A stretch of 64,000 bases of DNA from Chrysoperla carnea (GCF_905475395.1 NC_058339.1:38573172-38637171); one strand, 5' to 3'; positions 24,501-37,856 are shown, counted from the first letter of the stretch. Program-made: numbers and translations. The notes: generated by a model from the sequence alone, not told the origin.

Positions 24501-27500
24501 TGAACGTAAAGTGAAATCAACCGATTCCGGTGATGTAACAATCGTAGAGAACGATAATAGTGGTAAATCAAACGGTGAAGTGTGTAGCAGTCCAGAAGTA
24601 CAAGAAATATGTGATTTAAGTAAAGATAAAGACTCGTCAAGTGAGACAACACCAAAAAAGAAAAAGAAATCCACAACGCCTCAAACAAAAGCCGAATCAA
24701 TAACACCTCGACGTAGTTCGCGTAATTTAAATAAACAAAAAAGTTATATCGAACCCCGTGAGAATGATATTGTTGACGATGTGGATGATGATGAAGATGA
24801 AATTGAAGAAATTACACCAGATGATCCACTCGGTCTATCTGATCATCATCCACCCCATCAAATTAATGTCCATCATACTCCTATAACCCATCGTCCTCGA
24901 CCAGCAAGCATGTCGGGAGGTACAATTGTTGTGAAAGATACCAAACGCTTAGTTGAAATTGCAAATACATCAAAATCAGCAATGTCCTCTCCAGCAGTAT
25001 CTAGTGGTGTGAGTAGCAGTGGTATGAAAAAAGAACCAACCCTAGTTATAATTGATACAAATTCTATATTAAGTGGACGTGGCCCTGTGCCTGTTCATAA
25101 TAAGCCTAGCGGTAATTTACCTACCTCATACTCGGTCTTACCCATGGCTTTACCCGCACAGGGTGTATATCCAGCAAATATGCGTGCTACAATTACACCT
25201 ATCCCCATGAAACAACAACAGCAGAGTATTTTGCAACAGCAACATCATCAACAGCAACAGGCGGCTTTAGCAGCTGCCCATCAAGCGCAAGCGCAAGCTA
25301 ATATTTTACCGTCATTAACCGATGATATGTATGTAGTTGAAGCTCCTTCGTTTATTGTACCATACGTTTACGAAAAACCTCCTATTAAGAATTTTAAAGA
25401 ATTCGTTGTACATTATGGAAAAGAAGTGGAAAAGGTTAAAAAAGAACAAGAAGAAAAAAGAAAGAAGAAGAAAAAGAATCCAGATGATGACGATGATTAT
25501 GAAGTCAGCGAAGAAAGTGATGATGATGATTCGAAAAAAGAAAACGGTACAAGCGATGATAATTCAAACGATAAAATCGATAAGGGTGCTGATTACGAGG
25601 AACTCTTAGACGCTAAACCTATCACAGCCGATACAAAATTAGATAAAGATGGTAATAAATCAACTAGCTATTTTGATAACCCTCTAGGTAAATTCTTTTT
25701 CAACATTGGTATCAACCTTGTACAAGAATTTGTACAAACAGAAGTCTTAAAACAACAAAAACGGAAACATCAACGAGAAGGTGGTTCAATGGCCACAAAT
25801 ATGGCAATACAATCATTAATAAAGAATTTAGAATTTAGTAAAGAGGCTAACGAACCGTATCGTATGGAAATGAAAAAATGTGATTATTGTAGTTTTAAAA
25901 CCGAATCTGCGTTAGCATTAGCACATCATTTAGAAACACCACACATGCGTAACTATGTATATCGTTGTAATTTCTGTCCATTGGAAGTACGTAGTCCCCA
26001 TGATATCTTATTCCACATGGAAGCTGAACACAATACACGTGGCCGATTAGAACGTGCCCCATCATTCCATCAATGTCCAAATTGTCCATACGAGGACAAT
26101 CAAAAGGGTAAACTAAGTAGGCATATGATTGCATGTGCTAAGAAATTTAAACCAGAAAAGAATTTAGAACCACCGGCTGATTGGGAACCACCAGCAAAAA
26201 TACCCAGAGTGTCTCGTGGTCGACCTGTTGCGTTAGTACCTGGTGCAGCCCCGTATCCAACATTTACACAGAATAAGAATATACCAATATTACCACAACG
26301 ATTAGCAACGCCACCTAATTCACAGGCCGCAGCAGCAATGATGCGTAATCGTGGTGTTACTGTAGGTAATTTAGGAGCTGGTGGTGCTAATCGACCGAAT
26401 ATTATTGGTAAAATGCCTATACGGCCTGGTATGGTGTATAGGCCAAATCAACCCGGACAAGTTCTTGTGCCAACAACTTACCAATATGGTGGAAACCAAA
26501 TATATACCGTAAGTTATATTATTTTTTCTCTCATAATTATCTTAATTTTAATGCAGTCAGGTGGTTATGTAGTTCCAAATTCATTTAACATCAATTAAAA
26601 GATCGCTATTATACATTACATCCTTATATATATTACGAAAATCAAAGATATATTAAGGCAAGCTATCTGAAGGTCAAAATATTGGGAGTCTGATGTCTCT
26701 GAATCAGCAGAGAATTGTAATATATGTTAAGGAAAATCATAAAAATATAGTCAGTCACTAAAATTGGACGAAAGTTTGATTCTTCATTGGAATTGATCAC
26801 AATTTGAAGAAAAGTACACCAATTTTCGATCGCCATCTTAATTTTGGGAGCAACTTTTGGTGTTCTACTTCGCTTCTAAGCTCGATAAATTCTGTGTCAT
26901 AATGTGCTTCTCATAGAAAATGTAGGGTTAGTTTTAAGTAGCACGCGAGAAAGTCTCAGTCTAGGTTTTAGGGATTCGATCTGGTCATTATTATCGTTAA
27001 CAAAGAAAATATTTACGTTTTGCAAGGCAGCAATTTGAGCACACGCTCCTGTCTAACAAAATTAGAAAGTTCTACCAGAAGTTGAACCCTCGTCTCTTGG
27101 ATTATTCCCAAGCGCCTTAATCAACTGGGAAACATGTGATCTATGCACAATGTATCTTTTGTCAAATCAACGAATTTGTTCTGTTCTCAACTGGAATTGA
27201 TTCTGTTTTATTGATCAGAATTGATTCTGTTTTATTGATCAGAATTGTACATGTTTTAATAATTTTAAAAAAAATTTTTGTCTTGGGGTGGTGCAGGTGA
27301 TGAGTGGTGGGAACGTTTTGGGGTTGGACGCTGAAACATTGTCATTTCATGGTAATAGTGCATCTATACAGCCCCTCACCGTTCGTACACAGGAAGGCAA
27401 TAACTTTACCATACAGGTATTCAAATGGTGGTTTAAAATGATGTTTTTGCCAACCTGGTGTTTGTTCAATTGTTTAAGTAAAATAAAATTCCTCATCCTA

Positions 27501-30500
27501 CCTGCACGGCCATTTTGTTTTTGATTTATAACTAATTCAATAATTTAAGGGAAGTTGCTACTAACGATATTTTAATTTCATGTAACTAACATACCTTTAT
27601 TAGAAAAAATTTTGTGCTAAATTGGAGCTTAAAAAACATTTTTTCCCAAAATTTTCTTTAAAAAAAATTTTTTTTTGAATAGACTAATAATATTGCTAAT
27701 TGCTAAAAAATACTGTCACAGGATCCCTTCTGGTATGAATAAGTCCCACAAAGAATATATAACCCTAAGTAAAATTGTGTTAAATTTCGGAAAATTTTAC
27801 GTAAGGTTAATTAGTATTTTTTTGAAGCCCAATCGAAAAAGGATCAAACTCATGAACGGATAAATTCTCCCTCCTTTCCTTGGGAATATTTATTTCCACA
27901 TATTTTTTCATGTAAATTGTTTATTTTCAGGCGTCATCATCGCCTTCAAATCGATCAGCATCAATTCCCAGTAAATTAGTAAATCAACCAAGTATTTCAA
28001 TAACACCATTACCTCGACAATCGAGTACAAATAATTCATCTTCAAGTGGTGCGAACGCAGGACATGGTGGTGTTGGTGCGATACCTGCAATGCCAATGCC
28101 AAGTGTAAAACCAGGTGACCCAGCAGCGGGTAAAGCAACATTTGTTATATGTGAAATATGTGATGGTTATATCAAAGATTTGGAGCAATTGCGTAATCAT
28201 ATGCAATGGATACATAAAGTGAAAATACATCCAAAAATGATATATAATCGACCACCATTAAATTGTCAAAAATGCCAATTTAGATTTTTCACTGATCAGG
28301 GTTTAGAACGACATTTATTAGGCTCACATGGTCTTGTTACTAGTTCAATGCAAGAAGCTGCAAATAAAGGCAAAGATGCTGGGCGGTGTCCGGTCTGTGG
28401 AAGGGTAAGATCTATTTTTATATATAATTTATAAACAGTAACAAGTTTCTGAATTTCAACTTTTCCTCGAAGAATAAGGGTCCGTTCAATGGACAATTTC
28501 AATAAAATTGACTAGATAAATTATTTAACGATTACAAAAACATATTCGACCAACCGTCAAATTAACTCGATTTTTGTATTTTTGGGATCAAAATTATTAA
28601 CTAAATTTTATCAACTTCCGTAACAAAATTGTGTGATTTTTCCAAAGTAGGTACAAAATACTGAGACCATTTTTTGACCAAAATATACAAAACTCGAGCT
28701 CATTTAATGATTGGATGCCTAGTTTTGAGATATTGTCCAAAATCGCATTAGAAGTGCACTTTCTCGTTTCCGATTTGGATAAATCTCAACATTCATGTAA
28801 TAAAGAGGAACTTTCTTGACGATAATTATTAGCCTTTAATTTCATTGTGTCTTTACTCTTTATGAATTTAAAAAAAAAGCATGATATAATAATCGCCAAT
28901 CATCGAAGATTTTTTTTTTTAATGCCTTGTTTCAAATCAATTTTTTCTTTTTGTAGGTATATCAATGGAAGTTATTAAATCATGTGGCACGTGATCATAA
29001 AATCACATTAAAACCAGCCCATTTATCATACAAATGTACAGTGTGTACGGCAACATTTGGCATGTACAAACAATTTGAGAATCATGTATATTCAGCACAT
29101 AGTGTTGTTGCAAAGCGTGTTATAGAAAAGAAAAATAATGTCACATCATCATCACAATCGTCATCGAATCAATCATCGTCATCAAGAAACAATAGTGATT
29201 CCTTATTAAAACCATTAAAAATCAATGATGAAATAACAATTATACCACAACCGGCTAAACCAAAACCATCGACATCCTCATCAAATCAACGTCATCAATC
29301 AGATTCATCAAAAGGTAATTGAACATATTTTTATTTCATTATTTTGAAAATTTAGTTTATTCATTTAGTTTTATTTTTAAATTAAATTTATTTAAAAGAA
29401 ACAAAATACTTTTTTATTGCGAAATGGCTACGAATTTCTAGTTGGATTGCGATTAAACGAAATTTTAATAGCGTAAGAGATAGTTCAATTTGAGTTTATA
29501 GATGTGTTATATTTATTCGGAAACACATTCGAAGAGTATTCGGATATTATGGTACACTTTGACTTAACAGAGCATCACGCTGATTGAGAGTTTCGTCTAT
29601 AGAAACAGACAAAATAAAACAGTGAAGCATTTGATGATAATTGTGTACATCTATTTGTTGCAACATTATTGTGCCAAACATATTAATGAAAATTAAGATT
29701 CACGTATAATTTTTCTTAAAAACGAACTTTCTTACAAAAATTCTAGAACTCTTATTGTGCAACTCATGAACACTTTTCTGAATTAAATAGGTTCATTATA
29801 CGGATTTCTCTTTTTATAAAAACAATAATTTAGTGAAAATTGAAACAGGATTATAGTCTTCTACATCCCTCTATGTGCGAAAGTTTGTTGTATTAATTTC
29901 TATACTTCGTGGAATGTCTTGACTATTCTAAAAATTAATTGAATGTGTAAAATCGAATCAATGAAAATCGATATAAACCATTGCTTCTAAGATGCACTGG
30001 CATACAGCTTCACCATCAAATTATTTTTGTAGTGAACTATCTCTTACTCAATTAAAGTTGTGTTAGGGTGACCCATTTCTGGAAATTGAGGTCATTTAAA
30101 AAAAAATTATTTTTGTTCGTTAATACAAAAAATATATATAAATACGATGGTGGTGTGGGAATTATGTGCCCCAGGATAAACATAGACGTGATGAAGTCAT
30201 TTCTTAGACTCCATAATTTTATAATTAGACTATTTTAATCGGAAAAACATGGTTGTCTCACATACGATTAGTGAAAAAATTGATGATAACAGATATTCTG
30301 TTGGAAAAATTTATGTGAATTTTTTCAGAATAATATTAACTATTGCAAGAGTTATAAATTTAATAAAAAAAATGGTGTTGAAGAAATATTGGCAAAGTTA
30401 AAGTATGTCCATCTCTTTATGGTCTAGTCAAAATATTTCATAAAAGTAATAGTAAAATTGTATATTAATTCGATTTAGTCACTAGACATTACAGAGATTG

Positions 30501-33500
30501 TCTAATTTAAAATTGCCGATATTTGAATAAAATTAATATACTTAATCGTTAATTAAGGATCGCATTTTATTCTAAACACAGATGTCTATATTAAACTATA
30601 ATTGCTAATTTATTATCAGATTATGCTGTTTACAATAGAACCTCCACTTTAGTAATCTAAATCTAGTATAGAAATCTGTGAAATAAACAAAAATGTTCCA
30701 TCAAATAATTTTAACTATAGAGAGCTTTCGTAAAATTTTAATCCAGGCAATTAATTTTTTCACCACCCAAACAACAGAAATAACACACGATATAAGTTTA
30801 AAAAATTGTAGGATAAAAAAAATTATTAAACTTATAATTTTAATTTCTCTCACAAAACACTTGAGTTATTTGCTGCATAATATATTTAATAGAAAGCATC
30901 TTAAATTAATTAATCTGTGTAGATCTTAATTTTTTTTTAATTGTATTTTTTATAAGTAGTAGTTAATTATTAAAAAATCAAAAAAGATACAGAAAAACAA
31001 AACACAAATGTATTATAATTATTAAGATAAAATATACATTTCATTTTCATATCATGATCGTTTTTATTCTCATTTGAGTACTGAGAAATTAAATATTATT
31101 CTACCCTCTTTAAGTGTCTTATAGAGTTAATTCGTTAAAACGGAGAAGTTTACAAGACGTAAAATAGGCACTATTTCAAATAAGATGAGCTTTTTTATGT
31201 GAAAAACTTGAGTAATGTACATAGTAAGGAAGTGTGCGGGTCAACAATGATCACACACGAACAAAACGAATGAACATTCTTTTGCAATTATTGATATTAA
31301 TTATATATCTCTTTAGTGACACGATTTTACAAGTTCCAAGAAAATATTGATTAATATACCATACTATTATCCCTATGCAATCCCATTTTGGAGCGCTTTA
31401 AAGAAGGTATATTGGTTTAAACCTATTAAGAATTTACTCATTTGATAAGACTAGAGGGCTAGGTTCCTTTGGTAATTTAACAAAAAATTGTTTAATTTAG
31501 CTTCTATTTTTAAATCTCAATATATAAAGAATCTCGATTCGTAATAGTATTTGTAACTCTCTTGCAATCACCGAGAATTGCTAAAATGAATATATCGTAA
31601 GTTTCCATGGCTTTTGGTGTAGTAAATTTCGATGGAGTAATAAAATCTTAAAAGTTGATCATATGACTTTTTTTTTATTGAAAGTCGCTTGGAGCTACGT
31701 CCTGCAATAATGAATCTTTATATTCATGCTTCGTGAAATATGACCGAATCAAATACGCCGAACAATACGATATTCAAATCCAAGTGATATATTAAATTCT
31801 AAACATTAATCTATAAAGTTATCCATTGATGTGCCTAGTTGCAGTAGCTATTTTGATGTATAACAACTGAGTAGAGATCGGACACGATATTACATCCATT
31901 AGAGGTCCCTATCTAGAGGATCCATTATACCAGTTTTAATGAATCATTCTAAGGACTACATTTAACACAGAGCAAAATAGCTGCTTTAAACATATGTGTT
32001 ATTGTCTAAGCACGTAATTTTTTTTTTTTAAATGATATAAATACAGTAGAACCTCGATAACTTAAACCTCGGTAACATAAAAACCTCTGTTACTTCAAAA
32101 AATACTATGTTCCCTTCCCATCAGAGCCCAAAACCTCTATAACTTAAATTACGCAACCTCTATAACTTAAATAAATAATCTCTGTATAGGCCCTCAGTAA
32201 CTACATAGAAACATATACATACCTCTATATTAACTAGGGTACATAGAAACATGTACATACCTCTATATTAACCTTTGCCTAACATAGACCCTTGATAACT
32301 TAAAACCTCTATAACTTAAAATATTTTGTGTTTCCCTTGGACTTTAACTTATCGAGGTTCTACTGTAGTTCTCTTCCTTTATTCAGAATCACCGACTAGC
32401 TAAATAAAACTGGATGCTTGTTTTTTTAACTGTCGCGGGAGCTTAATAGAATTGAGTGGTTGAAATGCACATCGAACCCGTTGAAATATTAATAAATAAA
32501 AATCTAGATACCTCTCCTTACTTAATTTGAAAGCTCATCTTATTTAAAATGCAAAGACTTTCTACCTACCGTTATGCGTTGTAAACTTTGGTAACCCTCT
32601 CTAAAACCAACACATATACATATATACATTGATAATGTATTAAACAATTGATGCTTTAATTCAAATTTTATGACCACAATAATCACGAAGTATTTTTGAA
32701 GAGTTATAACTCCATTATTTTCAGACAAACAAGTTAATCTAATATTATTAACACTAAAAAAAGGGTACTCGGGCTGAAAAATGGCAATATTTTTCATTGA
32801 AAACAATGGGAAAATAACTTGACAAAAAGAATTTTGGTTTTTATTACCTAGTTGGTTTCAGAAAGGTTTACATTTCGTGTAAATATCATATAGGTATAGT
32901 TATTATAATTATGGATGGTTTTTTTTAACTCTCTCTTACAATTTCATTCTTATTGTCCATTTCAAATCCTTGCATTCATCAATGTTTTTTGTTTTTAGTT
33001 GGGCTAGTTAGTATACTGAAGATGAAATCATAGGATTTGAAATGTACAGTTTAAATCGTATCCATAACTATAATCACTTAACATTAACAGAGGTAAGTAA
33101 AATAAAACGATAATAACTTCTTTATTTCCCCTTTATTTAAGGAAATCACTTCACTTCATTTTCCAATTCAAAATTGATGTATTCATACAAGTTACTTTCC
33201 AAAGTTCAATTTTGAATTATTAATTTTAGTTTTTCTTCTTTAGCTATGGATTAAAACTAAAACGATTGGTGTTCTTGGCAAAGAGAGAGAGGAGTGGTGT
33301 ATTTTTTTTAAGTAAAAAAAAAATTAAAATCGTTGTGGAGAAAACGATACATCTTTGAGAGGAAGTGAAATTAGAGACACGTATTACAGTGATTAAAAAT
33401 CATCTCCTCCTCTTCAGCATGCACCACCCACTCCATACCCCCCACTCACCCACACCCACCATTGTAATTGTGAATATTAATTATGTAAAAAAAGAACAAC

Positions 33501-34729
33501 AAAGCATTATACAAAACAATTGTAATTATTGAGAAAAAAGCGTATTTATCACAGCAAAGAAAAAAAAAAAGAATTCTCAATATTATTAAATTTAGTTTTC
33601 ACTTAATTAGTTATTCGAATTCTAAGATACAAATAAGAACTTATCTTTGAAACAAATATATATATTTATTAAAAACAAAATGAAAAGTAATTTTCAAGAA
33701 CAACAAAACACTATCGAAGTATTTATTAACCGTTTACCACAAATCGAAACATTGAACGTTGTCCGAGGGACTACTTTTTCAAATTTTGTAAAAAATGTTA
33801 AATCTTGTATAAGTACCGCCAGTTAAGTTATTTTTAACGTTCAAATCATACTTATTGTCTTATTAAAAATAGTCTGTGCAACTTTATAAAAGCTTTGTTA
33901 TTTAATTGAACGTTGAAAATGAACTTTAACTTTGTTATTTTCAACGTTCAAGTCCACAGATTTAAGGTCAGATTCCTTAATTGACCTAATTAGAGCATCC
34001 AAGTCGAGTTCGACATGTTTTAACCTTCTCAAATCGTTTAATATCCACGTCAATGATTTTTTTTATACCATCCCGAAAAATTCTTGTGTGCTCTGAAAAA
34101 TCAAGATTTCCCGATTTTCGAGTATCAAAGCTTTCAGAATAAGTTTTAATGTCTAATAAGCTAAAAAAAATACTTAGAATCCATTATTGTGAGTACTTAG
34201 CTTTGTTTGCTTTCATTCATCGCAGTAAAACGCCGCTTCATTTATAACAATAGAGCTTTTGAAATTTTTACTGCCAAATTTGTAAATTTGAACGTTAAAA
34301 ATGGGTTGGAATTTTTAAAAGTTGGAAGTATACGAATTGCTTTAAAAAAAGTCTCCGAGAGTTAGTCCTGCCTCAAGGTGTATTGGTCGAGGCAATGTTT
34401 AGAGAACAGGGTTTATCAAATTCGCACTAAATTATGTACTTTATTATGTAAATAGATTATGTAGTGTGTCTTTTAAATTATAAATAATTTATGTGAAAAT
34501 GGTTCTTGGTAGAAATATTTAAAATTTATTTAAGAAATAACTAAAAATATATCGAAATAATAAAATATTTAGAATAATTAATTGAATTTTTTTTAATTTA
34601 ATCAATTTAAGTGAAAAAAACTAAAGAATTCAAATTTAGAAATTGCTTTTATTATGTTGTAAATTTTTTGCAGTTGGCGGTGACAACGTATTGAATTATT
34701 TACAATTACGGAAAATGAATCAAACATAA
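21516..34729 (+). CDS. MEP-1: MEP-1-like seven C2H2 zinc-finger protein
   Basis: Hand-built exons: 21516-21582, 23421-23873, 24350-26508, 27297-27416, 27931-28404, 28957-29314, and a terminal exon best placed at 34674-34729. All junctions are GT-AG and phases agree, giving 1228 aa. The N-terminal third is acidic and Ser-rich (Asp/Glu run near residue 90). A Gln/Ala-rich tract and a Lys-rich then acidic stretch follow, then a conserved-looking FFNIGINLVQEFVQ block. Three C2H2-type fingers lie near residues 684-770 (CDYC, CNFC, CPNC) and four more near 1007-1140 (CEIC, CQKC, CPVC, CTVC); the sixth is split by an intron. Seven fingers is the number known for nematode MEP-1. In flies MEP-1 works with Mi-2 in a repressive nucleosome-remodelling complex; a nuclear repressor role here is inferred from family membership. 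The start ATG follows a probable noncoding first exon. The last exon is the least certain part, because reading through the 29315 donor would stop at 29322. Confidence 0.85.
22773..22960 (+). repeat. Direct repeat pair in MEP-1 intron 1
   Basis: About 60 bases at 22773-22835 recur at 22899-22960: AACTTCTTTAGCGGCGTTGT against AATTTCTTTAACGGCATTGT, then ACACTTTTTTTGTAATG and AAAAAATGTT in both. Old small tandem duplication. Confidence 0.6.
24001..24225 (+). mobile_element. Family E fragment in a MEP-1 intron
   Basis: GTTAAATAATCAATACATAC, TTGAAATTTCGTGA, ATAACGTCATATTTAAAG and GGCACTATGACCA match the right part of the 11403 copy. It lies in the 23874-24349 intron and is most of its length. Confidence 0.55.
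26557..26598 (+). other. Candidate alternative terminal exon of MEP-1
   Basis: Directly after the third coding exon, a 48-bp stretch at 26509-26556 begins GTAAGT, is T-rich and ends TGCAG, so it looks like a tiny intron. Splicing it out keeps frame and adds SGGYVVPNSFNIN before a stop. That isoform would keep zinc fingers 1-3 and lose fingers 4-7. Alternatively it is a cryptic site, and the long intron to 27297 is the usual route. Confidence 0.35.
27194..27248 (+). repeat. 24-bp tandem repeat, 2.3 copies
   Basis: Unit GAATTGATTCTG plus TTTTATTGATCA repeats twice without change and then partly. It lies about 50 bases upstream of a MEP-1 exon (27297), so it is a recent slippage event near the branch-point region. 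Confidence 0.8.
32044..32365. mobile_element. pogo/Tigger-like MITE
   Basis: CAGTAGAACCTCGATAA at the left and TTATCGAGGTTCTACTG at the right are perfect terminal inverted repeats over at least 17 bases. TA flanks both sides, the target duplication used by Tc1/mariner/pogo transposons. At 322 bp with no ORF it is a non-autonomous MITE. CCTCTATAACTTAAA-like words recur many times inside. A run ending in ACATACCTCTATATTAAC is duplicated at about 32200-32272. It lies in the long last intron of MEP-1. Confidence 0.85.
32999..33033 (+). other. Candidate alternative terminal exon of MEP-1
   Basis: A T-rich tract ending TTTTTAG precedes a short open stretch whose phase fits the MEP-1 donor at 29314/29315. 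Joined there it would read VGLVSILKMKS and then TAG. It competes with the 34674 exon, which also starts with VG and ends with a similar Leu/Lys/Met tail. Only the peptide resemblance and the acceptor support it. Confidence 0.3.
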
Positions 34730-36935
34730 CATCAAATAAACCTCAAATAATTTTAATTCTTTAATAAAAAAAAACTAGAAATTGTAAAATTAAAAAAATA
34801 CAAATCAGGGATTTTTGTGCGTTTTTAAAAAAAAAAAAACGTTTTCGTCCATCTCATTCATACACAATCACATTGGTCGAACGTGGAAGATTGTTTTCTA
34901 TCATTTTCCGTCTTATCGAAGCAGCATGGATGAAGATTGGTATATGGTATTTTCAACAAAGAAGATTGTATAAAGCCAGAAAACAAACTTGAAAATCTTC
35001 AGTCATTTGTAAAATTAATTTTCACCTCGGAGAATCATTTACATGTGCCATCTTATGACCAATGTCGTTGTGTATGAATGTAACCATTGATAACTATACT
35101 AAATCTAGATGGTTAACTTTTTGTTGGAAATATGAAAATTAATGTGTCGGGCAGGATTTCATACACAAAATAAATTAGGTAGGTGAGGTAATAATTATTG
35201 TAACTTTTAAAATTATTAATTTTAATATAATTTGAAATGCATATGAAATCCATAATTTTATTAACCATTCAATTCGAAATACTGGATAAGGATAGACTAA
35301 ATATTAATGTGATTAAATTGAAAAAAGATTAAAGCAACATAAAATCGAAAAATTATAAAATATATGAATTTTTATTACTATTTGTCAGTGACTTTTCGTA
35401 TTTTATTGATATCTTAAGTATTTCATACGTAAAAGGAGAAAAACAACAACATATCTCGATAAAAACAATCGCTATTCGATATCAGATTTAGATATCTTAA
35501 TATGTTTCGTTTTAAATCACATCACCAATCAATATTATGACATAATTCAAGACCATTAATTTGATTTCGACATTTTTAATTTTTTAATTTATGAAATCCT
35601 CTGCGACATACGTTTTAAATAATTGTTTATTAACCATCTATCTTTAGTCTAAAAACTTCTATGGTTAGAATATTCTTGACACAAAATTGGAAGAAAAAAA
35701 AGTGTTTCAAATCAAGACTGACTAGTTTCACTTTCACAAACTTTTCATACTTAATTTTCACACATGACAAGAAAATCTTATTAACATTTTTGAAACGCTT
35801 GATTTATGATGTTACGTTAGTTTTAATTTGTTGTAAACGGAATATATATATTTTAAAATTATGAAAAAATAAAGTAAATAAAAATAAGGAAAAAAAATAC
35901 TTTTCTAAAAACAACTGTATGTATAAAAAAACTAAAGTGAATCAATTTTGAAAAAAATATCGATGTATTATTTTTCATCTCAACAAAAAAAAAATCAAAG
36001 TAGATTAATAAAAAAAATTAAAAAAATTTCAAAAAAAAAAAATTACATAAAATATTAAAAATAATGATGGTACAGGCAAATTTTATTAAAACAAAATAAT
36101 AAACAATATTATTATATTGTTGTTGCACTTTTTAATTTTAATTTTTCTTTTTTTCAATTCCACTTTCTTTTTTTCTCCCATCTGTGTTTTTATTTTTTTT
36201 ATTACTATTTAGGTTTATTACACAAATATAAAACACAGCTTTATTTTTTTGAATTTTCTGTTTATATATCTTTAAAATAAAAAATGCTTGTACTTATGCT
36301 CATTTTCTTTTTAAATTAAAATACAGCGATTATATAATTTTTTATTCTTGTTTTTATTATTTTTCTATTTTTGTATATTTTTTTAATACCTTTGGTGGAT
36401 GATATTTTGAGGTAAGTGATAAAAAAAAATTTTTAATGATTAAAATGTTCAGATTATAAGCGGACCACTGTCCATATTGATCACATTACATTCGTATGCG
36501 TTTCTTTTAAAAAATAAGTTTGTGTTATGCAATCATATAAGTTTGTGTTATTCATCATGGATGCTACAAACAAAAAGTGCTTTAGAGTAATTTTTCTGGT
36601 TTAAACTAGTTAACGTTCAGATTAAAGCAAAGAGAACAAAGTTGAAATTTTTATGATTTTGTCGAGTAGAAAAAAACAAAACTGCAACTTTTTACAAACT
36701 TTTTGGAGGCTGGCAATGTATTAACCAATGGCAATTACAGTTTCAGTTTTTTTTTTGTTGCAGTTTCAGTTTTGTTTCTGTTTTCCCGTTTAGTGGAAAA
36801 CCGACATAAAGTTATTCAAATGTTTGACAATCGTAATTCATCTATTTTCTGCAGAAAGGGGAAATTTTAATAAAAATGAATAGCAAGCGTTGGAATTTTC
36901 AGTAGTTTATTAAGAAAAATATCTGGATGACCGAG
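34730..36935. other. AT-rich intergenic DNA
   Basis: Dense poly(A), poly(T) and mixed A/T runs; no gene, RNA gene or transposon end that I can support between the MEP-1 3' end and the LINE-like fragment at 36936. The ORFs of 60-70 codons here are low-complexity. Confidence 0.5.
34763..34768 (+). terminator. Poly(A) signal for MEP-1
   Basis: AATAAA lies 34 bases after the stop codon of the proposed last exon (34674-34729). This supports that exon as the true 3' end. AATAAA is common by chance in such AT-rich DNA. Confidence 0.4.
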
Positions 36936-37202
36936 CTTCGCTCGGTTATTCGCCAATAGATGTCAGCAAGAGTCATATTTTTCACTTTAGACTACTCAAA
37001 CGCCTCCTTTTTGTTATGTTATAATTTGCATTGTATTTTATTAACTACGTTATACACCAATAGATGTCTGATGAATTTTTCATGAAAAGACGGATAAAAC
37101 GACATTTCTGATAAATGAAACCTAGCTAGATCGACTTATCGCCCCAAAAAACCCCTACATACTCATTTTCATGAAAATCGTTGGAGCCATTTCCAAGATC
37201 GT

Positions 37203-37251
<49 letters not shown>

Positions 37252-37275
37252 AGAATTGCTCGTTTAAATATATAA
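36936..37275 (+). mobile_element. Retroposon 3'-end-like fragment with (TA)n
   Basis: Starts with the hairpin GACCGAGCTTCGCTCGGTT. Later come CTCATTTTCATGAAAATCGT and TGGAGCCATTTCCAAGATC, a 45-base (AT)n run at 37205-37249, and CAAGAATTGCTCGTTTAAAT. This order matches the 3' region of widespread insect non-LTR repeats (RTE-like or SINEs dependent on them), recalled from memory. No coding part is present. Confidence 0.5.
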
Positions 37276-37315
37276 GATGAAAAGAGAAGAGAATACGGAA
37301 GAGAAAGCTCACAGC

Positions 37316-37590
37316 ATATGAATCTGCCGAAGATATTACTACTTCATTATCTGGTCGGAAAACATTCAGAGTGACAATATGTCCAGTAATTATAGACAGG
37401 CTTATGGTTGAACTTCAAAAGAGACGAGAATTGTACATCAATTTTTACAATAAAAGTTGTTTGTAAGCCATTCGATCAATTTCAATACTAAACGTTCTAA
37501 TTTAACTAATATTGCTCATGATGGAGAACTGCCCCGAAGAACCAATGCGATTTCACAGGTTTTAAGAAGAAAAGAATTTCAAATTAAAGA
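37316..37590 (+). pseudogene. Possible hAT (ZMYM-like) transposase fragment
   Basis: One frame from 37320 reads ESAEDITTSLSGRKTFRVT, ICPVIIDRLMVELQKRRELY and INFYNK before a stop. The LSGR..FRV...IIDRL..EL..R pattern resembles the middle of ZMYM1-type hAT transposases. A second frame downstream (LPRRTNAISQVLRRKE) may be the eroded continuation. A short DNA-transposon relic, resemblance judged by eye. Confidence 0.35.
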
Positions 37591-37727
37591 ACTAAAGTAG
37601 AAAAAAAGAAAAAACTAAAGATCTTTATTGATATTCATCAAAACGCAAAAAATTGTTCTTAGAAAACTGCACTGACCGGGTTTCTTAGTTAAATAAAAAA
37701 TAATTACCAATGTAAATTTTTATCATG

Positions 37728-37733
37728 TTTATT
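37728..37733 (-). terminator. Poly(A) signal of the secreted-protein gene
   Basis: AATAAA on the minus strand about 125 bases beyond the stop codon at 37857. Position is plausible; chance occurrence is possible in this AT-rich DNA. Confidence 0.35.
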
Positions 37734-37856
37734 TACAATAAAAAAAATGTCCTGATAATTCTAATATAAAAGTAATTGATTTCAGTCTCAAATGAACTTA
37801 AATTAAAAAAGAAAACACAAGTAATTAAACCTACAGCTAAAACTAAAAAATCTCAA

